Part shown: one piece after another, positions 1-11,719 of the stretch
How the letters are laid out: each line of letters begins with the position of its first letter
How positions within the stretch are numbered: the first letter of the stretch is position 1
Assembly (NCBI RefSeq): GCF_016086655.4
Contig: NC_052140.2
Span: 23,064,001-23,128,000, forward strand
From: Lepeophtheirus salmonis
Taxonomy: Eukaryota; Arthropoda; Copepoda; Siphonostomatoida; Caligidae
Direction of reading: 5' to 3'
DNA length: 64,000 nt
Program-made: the position numbers and the translations under genes
Notes under the pieces: model-generated
Told to the model about the DNA's origin: nothing
Seen by the model: only the letters and a program-made list of their open reading frames with translations
Databases searched by the model: none

Positions 1-370
1 TTGGTCTATTCATACATTACTTTCTCTTCTTTGGTATGTACGTACGTACGTATACTCGTACTTACAAATACATATGTATGCTGGTTTAATTATGAGTAAT
101 GGGAGTGCACCCCTGGAGTCAAAACATCTTAATTTATGATGTATTTTTTGTAGAATATATGAACAATGGGTACATACCTACGGGTTTTAATGAAGATATC
201 AGTCGACGATCCGCCCTAACGAAGCCCTGTCTTAATAAATAAAGGTTTTCTTTCTCTCTTCAGGTAAAAATTAATTATGATGCTTTTATTTGACTCTAAT
301 TTTTATGTGATAGGTGTCTACCTATGTTTATAATTTGATTTGATGAAAGGGTTCTAGAAATAGGTGTGTC
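1..370. other. AT-rich stretch, no gene seen
   Basis: No coding signal. A short ACGT tetranucleotide run lies at about 38-55. Confidence 0.5.
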
Positions 371-374
371 TGCC

Positions 375-620
375 GAATTATATTTTGGGAGGTTTGATTT
401 TTTATGAAAAAAAATGTAAATATAAAAATTAAATTTTTTAGAGAAAAATTTCAAATATCCATAGTTATTCACTAAAAATTTAATTTCTGGATAAAAATTC
501 GATAAATACACAGTTCTTTACATAAAATTGAAAAAATCCACAGTCATTCACCAAAAAATTAATTTTTTTGATGCAAAATCCATAAATCCAGAGCTGTGCA
601 TAAAAAGTTCAATAAATTCC
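375..620 (-). repeat. T-rich minisatellite family, copy 1
   Basis: Read on the minus strand, a unit of roughly 50-60 bases recurs about four times: GAATAACTATGGAT, a run of T, then AAAAATTTAATTTTT. The same unit and order appear at 4790-5225 and 34795-35395, so this is a dispersed family and not just local AT richness. It codes for nothing. Confidence 0.6.
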
Positions 621-969
621 GTTTCCACAGTTCTGAGGATTAGGACGACGTTTGAGGCTGATTACAGCTACGAACAGAAGCTTGGGAGTAGAAAATACAA
701 CATATATCGATCGGAGATATTAGTAATGTCTTAAGAGACTGTATTGGGGTAAATAATCAAACCCTGATTTTGCAAGCTTGCAAAAAAGTACAACGTTAGT
801 GAAGGGATGATCAGGAATGGTGTGAAAGACAAGGACATAAGGGAAAACAGAAATAGTAAAGGTCACCAGAACTTGCCAAGCCCAAAAACTCAAAATTGAA
901 TGAGGGGTGATGGTTTTATTATCCAAAAAAAAAAAACAGGTAAAACAAAGATAATTTTTTTTTTGTCAC

Positions 970-1350
970 AAGTGGTCAAATATTGTAGCATCAACAAAAC
1001 CCAAAGTGTGCACAATCTCTTCAGCGCCGGAATCAGAGCTACGAGGGCTGTAGAGACCGACGAAAACTCTATCCACACTCACATTACAGTCAATTACAGC
1101 CCCATAGCCCCAAGAAGAATCCAAACTTATGCAGCAACAATATGGCTGACTTTTAGCCCCCCTTAATGTGGTCTTCCTATATTCCTAAGCTCAACCCTTC
1201 ACTTACCAGTCTTGGGTTTCTTGGAGAAGAATGTATGACGCAATGCACTCCAAGTTAGCATAATTTCAGCGTAGTACACCATGGACAGGGTCTTCATCGT
1301 CAAGAACTTATAATCTGTCAATGGCATATCGAGACTGTTATTGTATATGA
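970..1350 (+). pseudogene. Tc1-like transposase relic, family A
   Basis: Frames are broken throughout. An N-terminal helix-turn-helix remnant (SVHNLFSAGIRATRA, about 1000-1047) is followed by QTYAATIWL and, from about 1218, by FLEKNV and later VFIVKN. In the same order these match the better relic at 45120-45498 (VLEKKVC, FIVKSC). The first two catalytic acidic residues are missing, as in every family A member here, so this is a deleted form that cannot encode active transposase. The possible flanking inverted repeat (CTCAAAATTGAA near 890, TTCAATTTTGAG near 1520) is weak. Confidence 0.6.
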
Positions 1351-1413
1351 AGGAAATTGAATTGATTGAATAAAAATTATCCTGCATAGTAATAAAATAA
1401 TTTATTTTTCTTA

Positions 1414-1428
1414 GTGTGTGTGTGTGTG
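1414..1428. repeat. (GT)n microsatellite
   Basis: Uninterrupted GT dinucleotide run of about seven units. Confidence 0.9.
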
Positions 1429-1429
1429 A

Positions 1430-2010
1430 TTTTACGTCTTGCTAAGGAAGACAATAATAAAAACGCAATTATTCTATAAACGGAGACAAGTACATACTTT
1501 AGAATTAAAATAACAGTTGTTCAATTTTGAGTTACGTACATAAAGTCATATTCCTGGGCTCTGGAGAGCAAATTTGATTTTTTGTTAATCAGTTGATTTA
1601 TTTCATACAACATGATCGATTCCCCGTATCTCAAAGTTTATTTTAAGGCATGGGATGTCCATTCGAAAATGCACCAAAAAAGATAAAAATCCAAAAAAAC
1701 GAATTATTAAGGGAGAACGTATATTAAATACAAATTTTCAAAGAGAATTCGGAAGAAAATGAGCGAATGAATCTGAGTATATATCTTCTATCTTGATTAT
1801 GGTTGAAGAAGGAACTTGTCAAGTTAGATATGGCAATGGCAATAAATAAATGATGAGGTCAATCATTTGAAAACATTACTTTATATTTACGAAAATCAGT
1901 ATTTTCACATGGTCATAACATTTTTACATGTTGCATTTTGAAGAGTATCAAAAGGGAGTGTATATTTGATTATATTTACGTCAAATGGACAGAGGCAACA
2001 AAAATGTTGT
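1430..2010. other. No gene seen
   Basis: AT-rich and without recognisable coding or repeat structure, apart from the possible end of the preceding relic near 1520. Confidence 0.4.
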
Positions 2011-2011
2011 A

Positions 2012-2110
2012 CAGTATGTCTAAAAATTGATGGTGGGCTATAAAAATATGCGTTTTATACAATAAGAAATTATTTATGGTCGGAATAAAATGAAGTTTGA
2101 GAGATACCAG
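2012..2110 (+). repeat. Solo terminal region of family I transposon
   Basis: Begins directly after a TA with CAGTATGTCTAAAAATTGAT and stays alignable for about 100 bases with the terminus of the transposase-bearing copy at 51668 (shared GGTCGGAATAAAATGAA). No transposase or opposite end follows, so it is a truncated remnant. Confidence 0.65.
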
Positions 2111-2935
2111 ATATTTTTGTCAAAATATTGTAAAAACCAAAATCTAGAAGAAAATTCAAAAAAACTTGTTTTCACTAATTTTGCCGAAAAAAGTATTATA
2201 TATCATTTATTGGAACTGTAAAGAGAAACACAACCCTACCAAAAAAATTCGTACTTGCAAAAACAAAGAAGTTTTAGAGAATAATATTGTCGAAAAATAT
2301 CCCTCGATCACTAGTTCATTTTTCTAATATTGTAAAAAAATATATATAAATAAAATAATCCGGAAATTGAAAATACTCTATTACACAGTTAGAGTTTAAT
2401 ATTTTATGTACAAAATACATCAATTTCTGGCATTTCTTTTAAGATTTGAAATTGACGTTTGACAAAAAATGAGAAGAACGTGGAATAAAATAGAAATATT
2501 ATACACATAATGACAGATATTTCAGTTAAACAAAAAAAAAACTTTTTTCCTACATTTATATACAAATGAATTTCTAAACTATTTCTTCAAACTTTATTTA
2601 ATTTACGAATCCAATATTAGTTATAATTCGTCTCAGCCTGACCAAGTTTAAAAAAGGCACATTTTTAGACTACATGGTTCATCGGTGTGGCACCTATAAA
2701 GGACAAACAAACTCTTATATATATACAGATTATTTGCATTTTAGAATTGTTTCTTAGACTTTTACGGCCTTATTAATTTTAATCTTCTTACCTTTTATGT
2801 GCTCTTTTGACTAACAATATTATTTTTATATATTACTTTGTAATTGACATAGCTCCCTGGAATTTTTTTTTATTCAAAAAACGTTGTTGAAAAAAATGGC
2901 TAATGACCCTCACCCTGCGCACGCCCCTGAAGTAT
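2111..2935. other. No gene seen
   Basis: AT-rich with many A and T runs. I see no coding or repeat signal. Confidence 0.4.
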
Positions 2936-3770
2936 TTTCTACTAACCTTATCACTTATAAAAACGTTCCGCCTTGCCTGATTTTTCCTTACTATGGCATG
3001 AGACCAACTTTATAAATGTGGACTCCCAAATCTGTCAAACACTCTTCTTTTTTTTATCCAACCTGGTCATGTAATAATTAATATATTATAAAATAACTTT
3101 AATACTAAAAAATAAAAATAATTATAAATACGTTAATTTGAGTCTCGTATTCGTTTAATACATTTCGTCTCGTATTCTCCTTCATCTTACTGTTAGCTAA
3201 GGCCACATTTTGTCTTTACAGACACACTCTGAAGAGGCCTCTTTTGACAACCCTCTACACTTAAAAAGCGTGCCTCCACGTCCAATGTTGCCTCACCAAA
3301 GCCAGGAACCAAGCTTAACAATGATAACTCCTAAAGCTTCAAAACAGTACTTTGAAGTCAACTTGGCCATATCTATGGCTGATAGAGAAAAACGAGGTCA
3401 ATTGTTCAAAAGAAATTATCGACAATATAACTTAAATAATTAATTGTCATATTTCGTTTTGTCTTAATTTCGTCATATTTTGTTTTATATCCTTTTTGAC
3501 ACATTAGGCCTAGTCTTCATCTCTTCACGTGTCGTCTCTGCAGATAGCCTTTATAAGGAGGCCTCTTTTTAATATCACCTACACTAAAAAAACGTTCCAC
3601 TGCATTTATTGCTCCCAGACCATGACTAGGGATCAACTTCATCACTTGTAACCCATTAAAGTGAAACACACTATTGAAGGCCAACATGGCTATTTCTATG
3701 GCCGATTTCGCCAAAAAAAGGGAAGTAATTTGGTTTCCCCTAGTCTTTGCCTCTTCCCGTTGCGGCTAAA
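2936..3770 (+). repeat. Degenerate tandem repeat, about 230-310 bp units
   Basis: Blocks recur near 2945, 3225 and 3545: a GAGGCCTCTTTT-like start, CTACACT, AAAAACGTTCC, then a block ending in GGCCA-ATCT-ATGGC. The linker CTAGTCTTCATCTCTTC returns near 3738. The middle unit contains a 77-codon open frame (3210-3443, starting at a non-ATG codon). Its neighbours are not open in that frame, so I do not call it a gene. No protein family recognised. Confidence 0.5.
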
Positions 3771-3916
3771 GATATATTTTTTTCCGTTTTAGACAGGCGA
3801 AAAGGAAAAAATGTTTTATCTTTCCTTGGTCAAGGAATACAATATTTTTTCCCGTTTTCAGGCGAAAATGAAAAAAATCTTTGCCATAAAAGAACCTTCG
3901 TCAAGGAATACAATCT
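3770..3916. repeat. Two-unit 71 bp tandem duplication
   Basis: TCAAGGAATACAAT occurs at 3830 and 3901, each preceded by a CCGTTTT, CAGGCGAAAA, GAAAAAAAT series. The units are diverged. Confidence 0.65.
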
Positions 3917-4785
3917 GCCTATACTACAGTAAGACGAAATATTCACTGATGTATCTTTAAAGAGCGGAGATTTAACAAATAATAAAACAAAGTATAACAA
4001 CTCTGCTTCAAATTTGTTTGTCAGATCATAATCCTCGTTTTGTATTATTATTATCGAGAATGTGACAGGGAAAATATTGCCATTTGCAAACTGTATGTGC
4101 AAAATGTATGTTTTACTCAGATAATTGATCTTGCAATTGCTTTGAGACATGAATAATACCTATTGTTACATATTATGTACAATATTGATAGCTTTTTTGA
4201 GACCCAGTTCGTTGCCTATCAGACAGGATCGTTGCTATGGGTTTTCTTTAAGAGGGATGTTTCGTGGTGTCAGACCGTGGAGGGAAATGTAATTTTTTCC
4301 AAACAATTGAACTATTTATTTGGGTTTAATTATATCGATCGATTTTCTCACCATCCAAGTTATACGAGATATTCAACAATGAATAGAGAGAGTTATTGTG
4401 CGTCAACATAAAAATACATCGAAAAAAAACAACCAAAAAGAGTTGAAAATCCAATATATACATATATAGGTATATATATTTTTTAAGGTTCCTTTAATAG
4501 GTCAGATGGAGTTGCACTGATTAAGTATAAGTAAACAGAATATAATTACATTTACTCAATCCGACCTAGGAATCTCCTTTGGAGTCCATAAAGATAAAGT
4601 ATATTTCGGGGCACGAACCTACACACATTGAGTTGAAGAGATTAACTTATCCCGAGTGTGTTGTCCAATGAGCAAAGTTGTATTTTTTTACCGCATGCAA
4701 CACAATGTTTCATAAACATATTTGAGCCAATTGAGATACACAAACATTGTACGGTATTTTCAAGCTATTAGGTATATTGGGCCCA
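3917..4785. other. No gene seen
   Basis: Only short chance open frames; no recognisable family. Confidence 0.4.
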
Positions 4786-4789
4786 ATAT

Positions 4790-5225
4790 TGGCTGTAGCC
4801 CCTACGCCAAATTAAGGGATTTTTGTTTTTTACCAAAAAATTTAATATTTGATTTGTTTTTCTTTCAAAAAATGTAACATTTGAAATTTCATTTCATTTT
4901 TTGGGAATAGCATTGGATTTTTTCAATTTTTCTCCAAAAAATGTAATATTTGAATTTTTTTTCCATAAAATGTAATATTTGGAATTTTTTTTCATAAAAC
5001 TTTATAATTAAAATTTTTTGTGGATTTTGATTTTTTTTCAAAAAAGCTTATTATTTTGAGAATAAATATGGATGTTGAAAATTTTTCCCCAAAAATTAAA
5101 TTTGTTGAGAACAAATATGGATTTTTGAATTTTTTTTTTTTTTGAATAGCTGTAGCCTTTTGAAATTTTTTTTATAAGAAAAAATTTAAAAACAAAATCC
5201 TGCAGACACCCCCACTGAAGATCAT
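4790..5225 (+). repeat. T-rich minisatellite family, copy 2
   Basis: Starts with GGCTGTAGCCCCTACGCCAA and an AATTAAGG block, then repeats units of GAATAGC-TGGATTTT plus AAAAAATGTAATATTTG. It ends near a CAGACACCCCCAC block. The same lead-in (CTGCAGCCAATGTCCCTAAA), unit and C-rich tail occur at 34795-35395, so the whole has defined boundaries. Confidence 0.65.
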
Positions 5226-5558
5226 AAGTTTTTTTTGCTGGGAAGGGAGTAGTATACTTGTGTTAAATAAATATTATACGAGTGGTACATGACTAAAATT
5301 TTTTTTAAGAATCCCTGTTCAAGGAAGTCTGGATGAATATGCCAACGCTCTCTGCAGCTTTCTCGGCTCTGCGACCGGCACGAAAGAAACCGCACAATAA
5401 CTTAAATACAATTATATATTTTTGTCTAAATGAGATAACGATCATGTGCCCTAGGCAACACATATTTAAAGGAGATTATTAGTTCAGTCCAAAAAAATTA
5501 TATTTAAAAACCCTTTTACTTCATCCAAGCCAAAATAGTTCCGCTTCAGAATCGCTAC
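5226..5558. other. No gene seen
   Basis: No repeat or coding family recognised. Confidence 0.35.
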
Positions 5559-5559
5559 C

Positions 5560-5920
5560 TCATCAATTTATACGAATCAGTCAAATTTCGAGGATGAGAG
5601 TATGAACTGCACATTCTGTAGTGAGAAAATAGAAACGTGAGCACATATTTTCTACGAGTGTAATAGGGTGAATCCTTTGGTAAGGATGTGTCAAGTAAAA
5701 TAAAAATAAAAACTACAAGTCTTGACGTCAAAAACTACTTGGATAGTGGCGTCCGATCCGAATCTTCCGAGAGTTTCTAAGGTGGAGGCCATCATCAGTA
5801 AAGTGCAATTTAAAATATATTCTTGCAGATATAACGAGAAACCCATAGCAACAAATTGGGATGGTGTAATAGAGAAAGAACTCGACGTTTTAGCTAATTT
5901 TTCCGACAATGGTCGTTAAT
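5560..5920 (+). pseudogene. LINE-like reverse transcriptase C-terminal fragment
   Basis: One frame reads MNCTFCSEKIET, a stop, then AHIFYEC at about 5600-5665. This C-x2-C...H-x4-C pattern is seen at the C-terminus of many non-LTR retrotransposon polyproteins. After a frame change comes an open stretch (5722-5919) with AIISKVQFKIYSCRYNEKP, resembling the helix after that motif. No reverse transcriptase core lies upstream, so at most this is a dead 3' fragment. It could also be chance. Confidence 0.35.
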
Positions 5921-6640
5921 TCGGAATTTTGGGTACTTGTATGGAAGAAAAAAATGAAAAAAGCAGTGATTTCTATTGTCGTTTGTCTTCTTATTGTTTT
6001 TTCATTCACTCATATCAGTGTAAGGAGTCTGTTATATTCAGTTAGAATGTCCGTTGGTCAGAATGGTAAATACAAGTATGCCTATTGGGCGAGAAAAAAC
6101 CACACTATTTATATTCTCCTTTATGATTTTTGAAGAACAACATTTAGATTCATTGATTTTTAATGCTATATATTTACCAAACTTTAAAACATGATAAAAA
6201 AAAAAGAAGTTCAGTCCAAGAATATATAACGGAAGAGACGAGTCTATAACTTCCAGACTTGTATCCCCCACTAAAACATATATACATAAATTTGCATTAA
6301 AAGAGTCCAGAGAAATGAAATATTTAAAAAAAATTACACTCTTATTTTGCTCCTACAAACAATCAACTTAGAAAATGACTCATAATAAGATTATGTTTAT
6401 ATTATCATCACAGCAAGTATATTTTATACATAAATTACATGCAATAACATTTGTTTTTTTCCCCTTCCTAATGACATATATTTTGTGCGCATAAGAATGA
6501 TCACGATAATCGTAAATTCATGAGTACATATAATATTTAAATTTGTGGTGAGATTCACAAGTGACCTGTTGAAAAATACTCGTACTATATGTATTTTTGA
6601 ACATCTCGTTTTGGGTTATATTTGTCTTCTTCTCAAAGTT
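5921..6640. other. No gene seen
   Basis: AT-rich; only chance frames. Confidence 0.4.
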
Positions 6641-6730
6641 AATTAATGAAACGTCATGACAGCTAAGGTTCTCTCCTCTCAAAGATTCATCAAATTGTCA
6701 GGGGTATCATGCTAACTTTTGGTTACATTA
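6641..6730 (+). repeat. Dispersed repeat R2, 3' fragment
   Basis: Contains GAAACGTCATGACAGCTAAG followed by TCTCCTCT and AAATTGTCAGGGG, the conserved 3' core of the R2 family (best copy at 11720-12065). Confidence 0.65.
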
Positions 6731-6839
6731 TACTTTGAAATAGAAAAAATGTTCCAGATTTACTACCCTTCGAATTATTTTATTAATTATTACTCTGCAT
6801 TTTGAAAATTTCTAACGTATCAACGAGCAAGGAACACTA

Positions 6840-7430
6840 TACAGAGTGAATCATAAGTCTAAAGACAACTTCAACACCCAGTAAAGTACACAAATATTTA
6901 TTTCTCACATATCTTTTAACTCTGTTGCAATTAGCGTGAAATTTCTTTCAAAATGAGTACTAGTTCATTCCACATGGCCACCATTAGCTACAACCATAGT
7001 TCTTCTCCAACAAGTAGCCCAAAGCAGACAATATGGCGGCCTACAAGTCATAGATGCAGTGGTCGGAAGCCACTAATTTATCCCTTCAGAATGGACTATA
7101 TGGAGATGCCCAATACGTTGAGATATGGGAAAGAAGTATCCTTGTTCTAAGAGTGCTCAAAGTTTGGCAACACTCTTGCATAAACTTTGAAGTATTTGAA
7201 GGTGCTCCGTCCTTATGAAAGCAGTCGTACACTTCCCAGTGCTGTGCTTGGATCCAGAGAAGTATTTGGGAATGTAAAATGTCCAGATAGATACGTTAAT
7301 TGACCTTCACACACTCGGGAATGAAGATCAAGGGCGTCTTTATCTCACAGGAGTTGATGTCCGCCCAGGACTTTAGGAAATGGTCAAACAGCTCTTCCCT
7401 TACAAATGAAATAAAATAATGGCACGATTC
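6840..7430 (-). pseudogene. Tc1/mariner transposase relic
   Basis: The reverse strand reads IFIPECVKVN, a stop, then YLDILHSQILLWIQAQ and HKDGAPSNTSKFMQEC (second catalytic Asp region near 7193-7218). These match the consensus order FIPEG, L-x-LPWI, QQDGAPAHTS. The third catalytic region and C-terminus are decayed and out of frame. A possible terminus (TACAGAGTGAATCATAAG) lies at the low-coordinate end near 6840. The other end was not found and the first catalytic Asp is not visible. Confidence 0.65.
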
Positions 7431-7759
7431 AGGTTCATGACATCATCGTTAGAGAGCAAGAATAAGTTTTCGAAACAAGCAAAGATTGAGGTTGTGTTAA
7501 CCATACAAAACAAAAAAATATACACCCGTCTAGGAGACATATTAAGTTAAATTTGCTGTCTTTTGACTAATGGGTCTTCTTGTAGTTAATTATGATATCT
7601 GTCGGCAGATATGTCGTCTATCAGAGTTACCATAGTCTGTATTAATTTCTCTCTTGTAGAGTTTTTACACGCACATTGATTTATCCAATATTCGCATCCC
7701 TGATTATTGTAAATATACCGTATGTGTCATAATGTCTTGAGAGTGATAAATAAAATTCA

Positions 7760-8160
7760 AAGCCATTGCAAAAAAAGTTTGACGAATTTTATTTTTTGAT
7801 TTGTTTAATATCTAAAATCATTCATCAAAACTCCTCCTTTAGCAGCAATCTTTTGACGGGCATACTATTTGGATGATATACCATTCCGTCATGTTGTCCA
7901 ATTCCTTTGCAATAGAGAATTTTAGGCTTTTAATATTGTGAAAATAAGTGGGACAGACTCTAGCCTCCACGTGCTGCCATATACTAAAGTCAATATGATT
8001 CAGGGTTGGGCTTGATGATGACCAAAAATCCTTCCACCAAAATCCACTTGAGTTAAGAAATCAAAATACCGTGGGATTTGCAGTTACAGTATCTGGACCA
8101 AAACAATATTCACATTTTCAGTTGAATGACTTGTGTTTTCGCCTGGTTTGAAGAATAAGT
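7760..8160 (-). pseudogene. Tc1-like transposase relic, C-terminal part
   Basis: One reverse frame reads DFWSSSSPTLNHIDFSIW (about 7977-8032), followed by QHVEARVCPTYFHNIKSLK and later EWYIIQIVC. This is the third catalytic region and C-terminal tail of a Tc1-type transposase, in the usual order and spacing. The Asp of the usual SPDLN is Thr here, the tail has stops and no GGYID-like end survives. It lies next to the relic at 6840-7430, but the residues differ enough to suggest another family. Confidence 0.7.
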
Positions 8161-9140
8161 GTAGGATATGTCTACTATTCTATTTGCTGTTGTGCATCTT
8201 TGACGCACCCTCTAACAATACTGAGTTCAACAATCCTGAAACTGTCAGAGAAGTTTTTCTAGTAAGATATCCTTTTTTTTTTGTAACGACATTTAGGGTC
8301 AACTGATCGCTTATGGAACGTGAGATACACATTACTAAATCCATTTATTGGAAAGATATAAATATTATGATGTTAGTTATTTCTCAAAAATATAATTTAG
8401 TTAATTTTTCTTAATTTATAATTCAAATTCAATGTATTTAAATTTTTCCAAGAGTCTCTTGCTATGGAGATAGTTGTATCATTTAATGCAATTTATAGAA
8501 AAACCACTAAATAATATGATTTTATTAATAAACTCAGTCGATATCATATATATATTGGGATGTTATGTCAAATTTTAGTCTGTCTGTGTTCAACAATCTG
8601 CGAGTAAGTTACCCAGAAGCATAAAGTTTCGCAATCGCCCTTGGTCTCCCTTTAGTGCATTTTAGTCAACATTTCCTGAAAGGATATACTAATCGATGAT
8701 CAAATCGTTACACTACGCCCTCAATAAGTCCTTTGCGTAGAAGAGTTTGTATATTCAATTAGCCCAATAATTCCTTACGACGATACTTTAAAAAAAACCT
8801 GAGCAATTACCTCAGTATTACAATTTTATTTTTTCTTGGAAAAAAATAAAAAGACGATTACTTTGAATGGCTTTGGAAGTGAGCCAATAACCTATAGGTA
8901 GGTAGACGTAGATATAACACCACAATCTAATCAATTTATGATAATACAATTGGTTTACAATGACGTGAAGGCGTCCAGAAACGACAAAGTAGATAAAGCT
9001 AGAGAATGAGTGCTTAAAACATCATACAAGGTTTGAACAATTAGCTATGGTTTAAAGCAAATATTTTTTCACACTCATTTTATATCCAAAAATTTTATCC
9101 CATATCTTAAATCACTCAATTCATTTAAAGTCACATTCGT
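8161..9140. other. No gene seen
   Basis: AT-rich, no recognisable feature. Confidence 0.4.
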
Positions 9141-9149
9141 TAAATCTTT

Positions 9150-9270
9150 TTCCCTATGTTGGTGAACTGGGATTTTATGTACCCCAAACTTAATGAAATT
9201 GCTTCTTGAATGTTGAAAATTGATTTGATTTGTGTAGAACGGTGGTTCTCAAATTGGCTTTTAATTGCTA
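9150..9270 (+). repeat. hAT-like repeat ends (tentative)
   Basis: CCCTATGTTGGTGAACTGGG at about 9152 aligns with CCCTTTGTTAGTGAACTGGG at 11507. CGGTGGTTCTCAAATTGG lies near 9240. GTGGTTCTCAACC is a common hAT-type terminal sequence; the target duplication was not identified. Confidence 0.35.
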
Positions 9271-9925
9271 AAATGTTGCAAACATCCTTTATTTGGATCA
9301 ATCCGTACCAGGAAATCCTTTGTTGCAAAATATTAAATAATCCCGAATAGGACACACTCCTAAAAAATATCATAAAAAGTTCAACATTAAAAAAAGTAAA
9401 AAAGTTTGTTAATTCCTTTAGATATAATATTAATAAAGATTCAGAATTGGACATTTTTGTATCAGTACATCTCTATGAAAGAGGCAAAGTTGTGTCAAAC
9501 TTGGACGTGAGAATATGAAACTCTTAGTACAAGCTCATACAACACAAGACACGGGTTATTCCTGTATTCCTGGCCCACCTGAGTATATGGAAAAATATAA
9601 ATGCAATGCCTGTATGGAAGAATCACAGAGTGCAGAGCATTGTATGAACCGATGTCCTACACTTTTGCTAAGCAAGTTATAAAGATAAGTTACGCCTAGC
9701 CAAAAGAAAAAGATCAAGAAGTTTGCGTTCTGAAATGTATGATTTGTACAAAAATGAAGAACATTATTATTAACCATTTGAACGCCTAGGAATAAGGAAT
9801 TAGGATCTGCTGTAGTAGCCCAAATACTCCCAATGAGTGGTCCTTATCATGGAATTTGTATATTATTACGTCTGCCTGAATTTTAATAAGTTTTTTTTTA
9901 AAGAAATGAAATAAGATAATCGATA
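9271..9925. other. No gene supported
   Basis: A short plus-strand stretch near 9590-9660 reads CNACMEESQSAEHCMNRC, loosely like a retrotransposon C-terminal zinc motif, with nothing alignable around it. Confidence 0.3.
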
Positions 9926-9929
9926 ATAT

Positions 9930-10160
9930 TAGCTATAGTTTATTTGATTTAGGAGACTTATTTAAGGCCCATTATGGCCCTTTACAAATAAAATCTATCA
10001 ACTTCTAATTATTTATTTGTAACAATCAATTGTCGGCACACCTATACAGTTCCTTAGAAATATTTACTTATAGAAACAGAGGATGATTCGTTGAAGAATA
10101 CAACTTTAATCTAGGCTCAATTTTTGAGAAAATCATACTACTTGCTTTTGTGTTAACGGT
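9930..10160 (+). repeat. Dispersed repeat R3, copy 1
   Basis: Holds AATAAAATCTATCAA, then AACAATCAATT, a block around TTGAAGAATACAACTTTAAT and TCAATTTTTGAGAAAATCAT. The same blocks in order occur at 38155-38405 and in the split copy at 62955-63061 plus 63857-63945. Confidence 0.65.
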
Positions 10161-10199
10161 CGCATATATACAATAAAGTGCAGAGACAAGAAGAGGACC

Positions 10200-10834
10200 C
10201 TTACATTCTTGGCTGTCCTTTTGGCTGTCCAATTGATAAATCTAGCGAAATGCATGCCAAAGCTGTCGAGTGACTACACTGTAAGCAAGATGACAGTTAA
10301 TTGGGACATCAAGGACTTGGACCTAACCTCTAACGTCCACCTCCTCTCAGCCGCTTTGAAAACAAAGAGCCTTGAGCTCTTTGTAAGCATCCCGCATCTA
10401 TCATAGTCCTAGGCGTCGTCTCTTGTGAGGACAACTTTATACTGCCTTCTTTATCAAGCCAAATCAAGGCTCACTGGAGAGTACTTGTCCAAGAGCTAAA
10501 AAACATTCACACTGTTCAGTAGCAGACCTTCTCAAGAACATATCGTCAAGTGGATGCACAAAGTTACGGCCGGATGGACGTATTAGAGTTACAAAAGGAC
10601 TATGAGCTGGTGCACTGGTCCAAAATTGTCCAAGATACATTTTGGACGTCTCCACATGGTCCTCAGCTCCTTTCACATCAAACACCTGGACATTTACGTC
10701 TACGGAAAGTCCTGTCCTATGCCTCTGTGAAGGTCTTGAAAACCACCATAATACGTGAGTCCAAGAAGCAGGATCTTGATGACTTCAAAAACAGATGTAC
10801 CAGCTTCAGGTAAAGAATCGATGCATATTGTTAA
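10200..10834 (+). pseudogene. Mariner-like transposase relic
   Basis: Fragments in transposase order are spread over three frames: KHPASIIVLGVVSCEDN from about 10385 (the conserved block between the first and second catalytic Asp), a decayed catalytic middle near 10550-10690, then VKVLKTTIIRE and KNRCTSF ending in RIDAYC and TAA. The middle is too eroded to locate the catalytic residues. Short identities to SLKTAI and SFR-RIDA C-termini support mariner/Tc1. At least four frame breaks or stops; inactive. Confidence 0.6.
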
Positions 10835-11490
10835 TTAAAGGCCTACCCTATACATCGACCATGTTACTCTGGTTATTATCTTGATGAAATCAAACTTTGT
10901 CGTGATTTATTTGTTAGAGCCTATAAAGAACACATTTTGAAATTCGTGGGCAACTTTTTAGCTATATATTTTAATTATATAAATAGTTTTCTATTAGCAT
11001 ACGTAATTACCTTCGTTAATATAATTATAAATTCAAAATAGATGTGCAACAAAGCATCCTGGAACCATGGTTATATAACCAACCCTTTCAATCACTCAAC
11101 GAGTAATTTTTTTTATATACATATCACAAAAGTGATTAATTCCATTATGTCTCTGTTGAAGGTCTTATCCAAGAAAATAAATCTGTCATTCATGCTCTGA
11201 TTAAATAAATATTTCCCCCCTCCCTTCACCTTTCATTTACAGCTTGATTGTTAAATTGAGTTATTATCATCATCAGTGAATGCGTTCCTTCTTTCATCAA
11301 TAAGGCTATGTATTTAATATATTAACAAGGTCCTCCCATCAAAGGAATCAAACAAACTTGACTCATGGCATATAATTGCTATATTACCAACACCCATTAG
11401 GTTGTTTTTCAACAACACATGTTTTTTTATTATTATTACAAGTCAACAATGTAAAGAAGGAGCGTTGCTCTTCTTGTATGGTTATTATCT
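10835..11490. other. No gene seen
   Basis: AT-rich, no family recognised. Confidence 0.4.
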
Positions 11491-11491
11491 T

Positions 11492-11570
11492 AGAGTGGTT
11501 CTCAACCCTTTGTTAGTGAACTGGGATAATATAGATTTATAAAAATGCTTCCAATTCCTTTGATTTTAGA
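11492..11570 (+). repeat. hAT-like terminal sequence (tentative)
   Basis: CTTAGAGTGGTTCTCAACCC followed by TTTGTTAGTGAACTGGG. The same start in inverse orientation is at 16485-16506, and related sequence is at 9150. Confidence 0.4.
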
Positions 11571-11719
11571 TTTTTATCGTCAATACTTTTCTATTTACTC
11601 CTGAAATATAAAATTTAATTATATTCATTTTTGTATGTATAATTAAATAATTTGTATATTTAGACATTTTTAACCGAGGTTCAGTGAATTGAAGAAGCCT
11701 TTACGCATAAAATATGAAC

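Noticed and set aside
3830..4150. 106-codon minus-strand open frame
   Set aside because: Overlaps the 71 bp tandem repeat; no family recognised; low-complexity sequence.
9140..9454. 104-codon minus-strand open frame
   Set aside because: Runs through a hAT-like repeat end and matches no family I know.
9590..9660. CNACMEESQSAEHCMNRC as a zinc finger
   Set aside because: Isolated Cys pattern with no alignable context.
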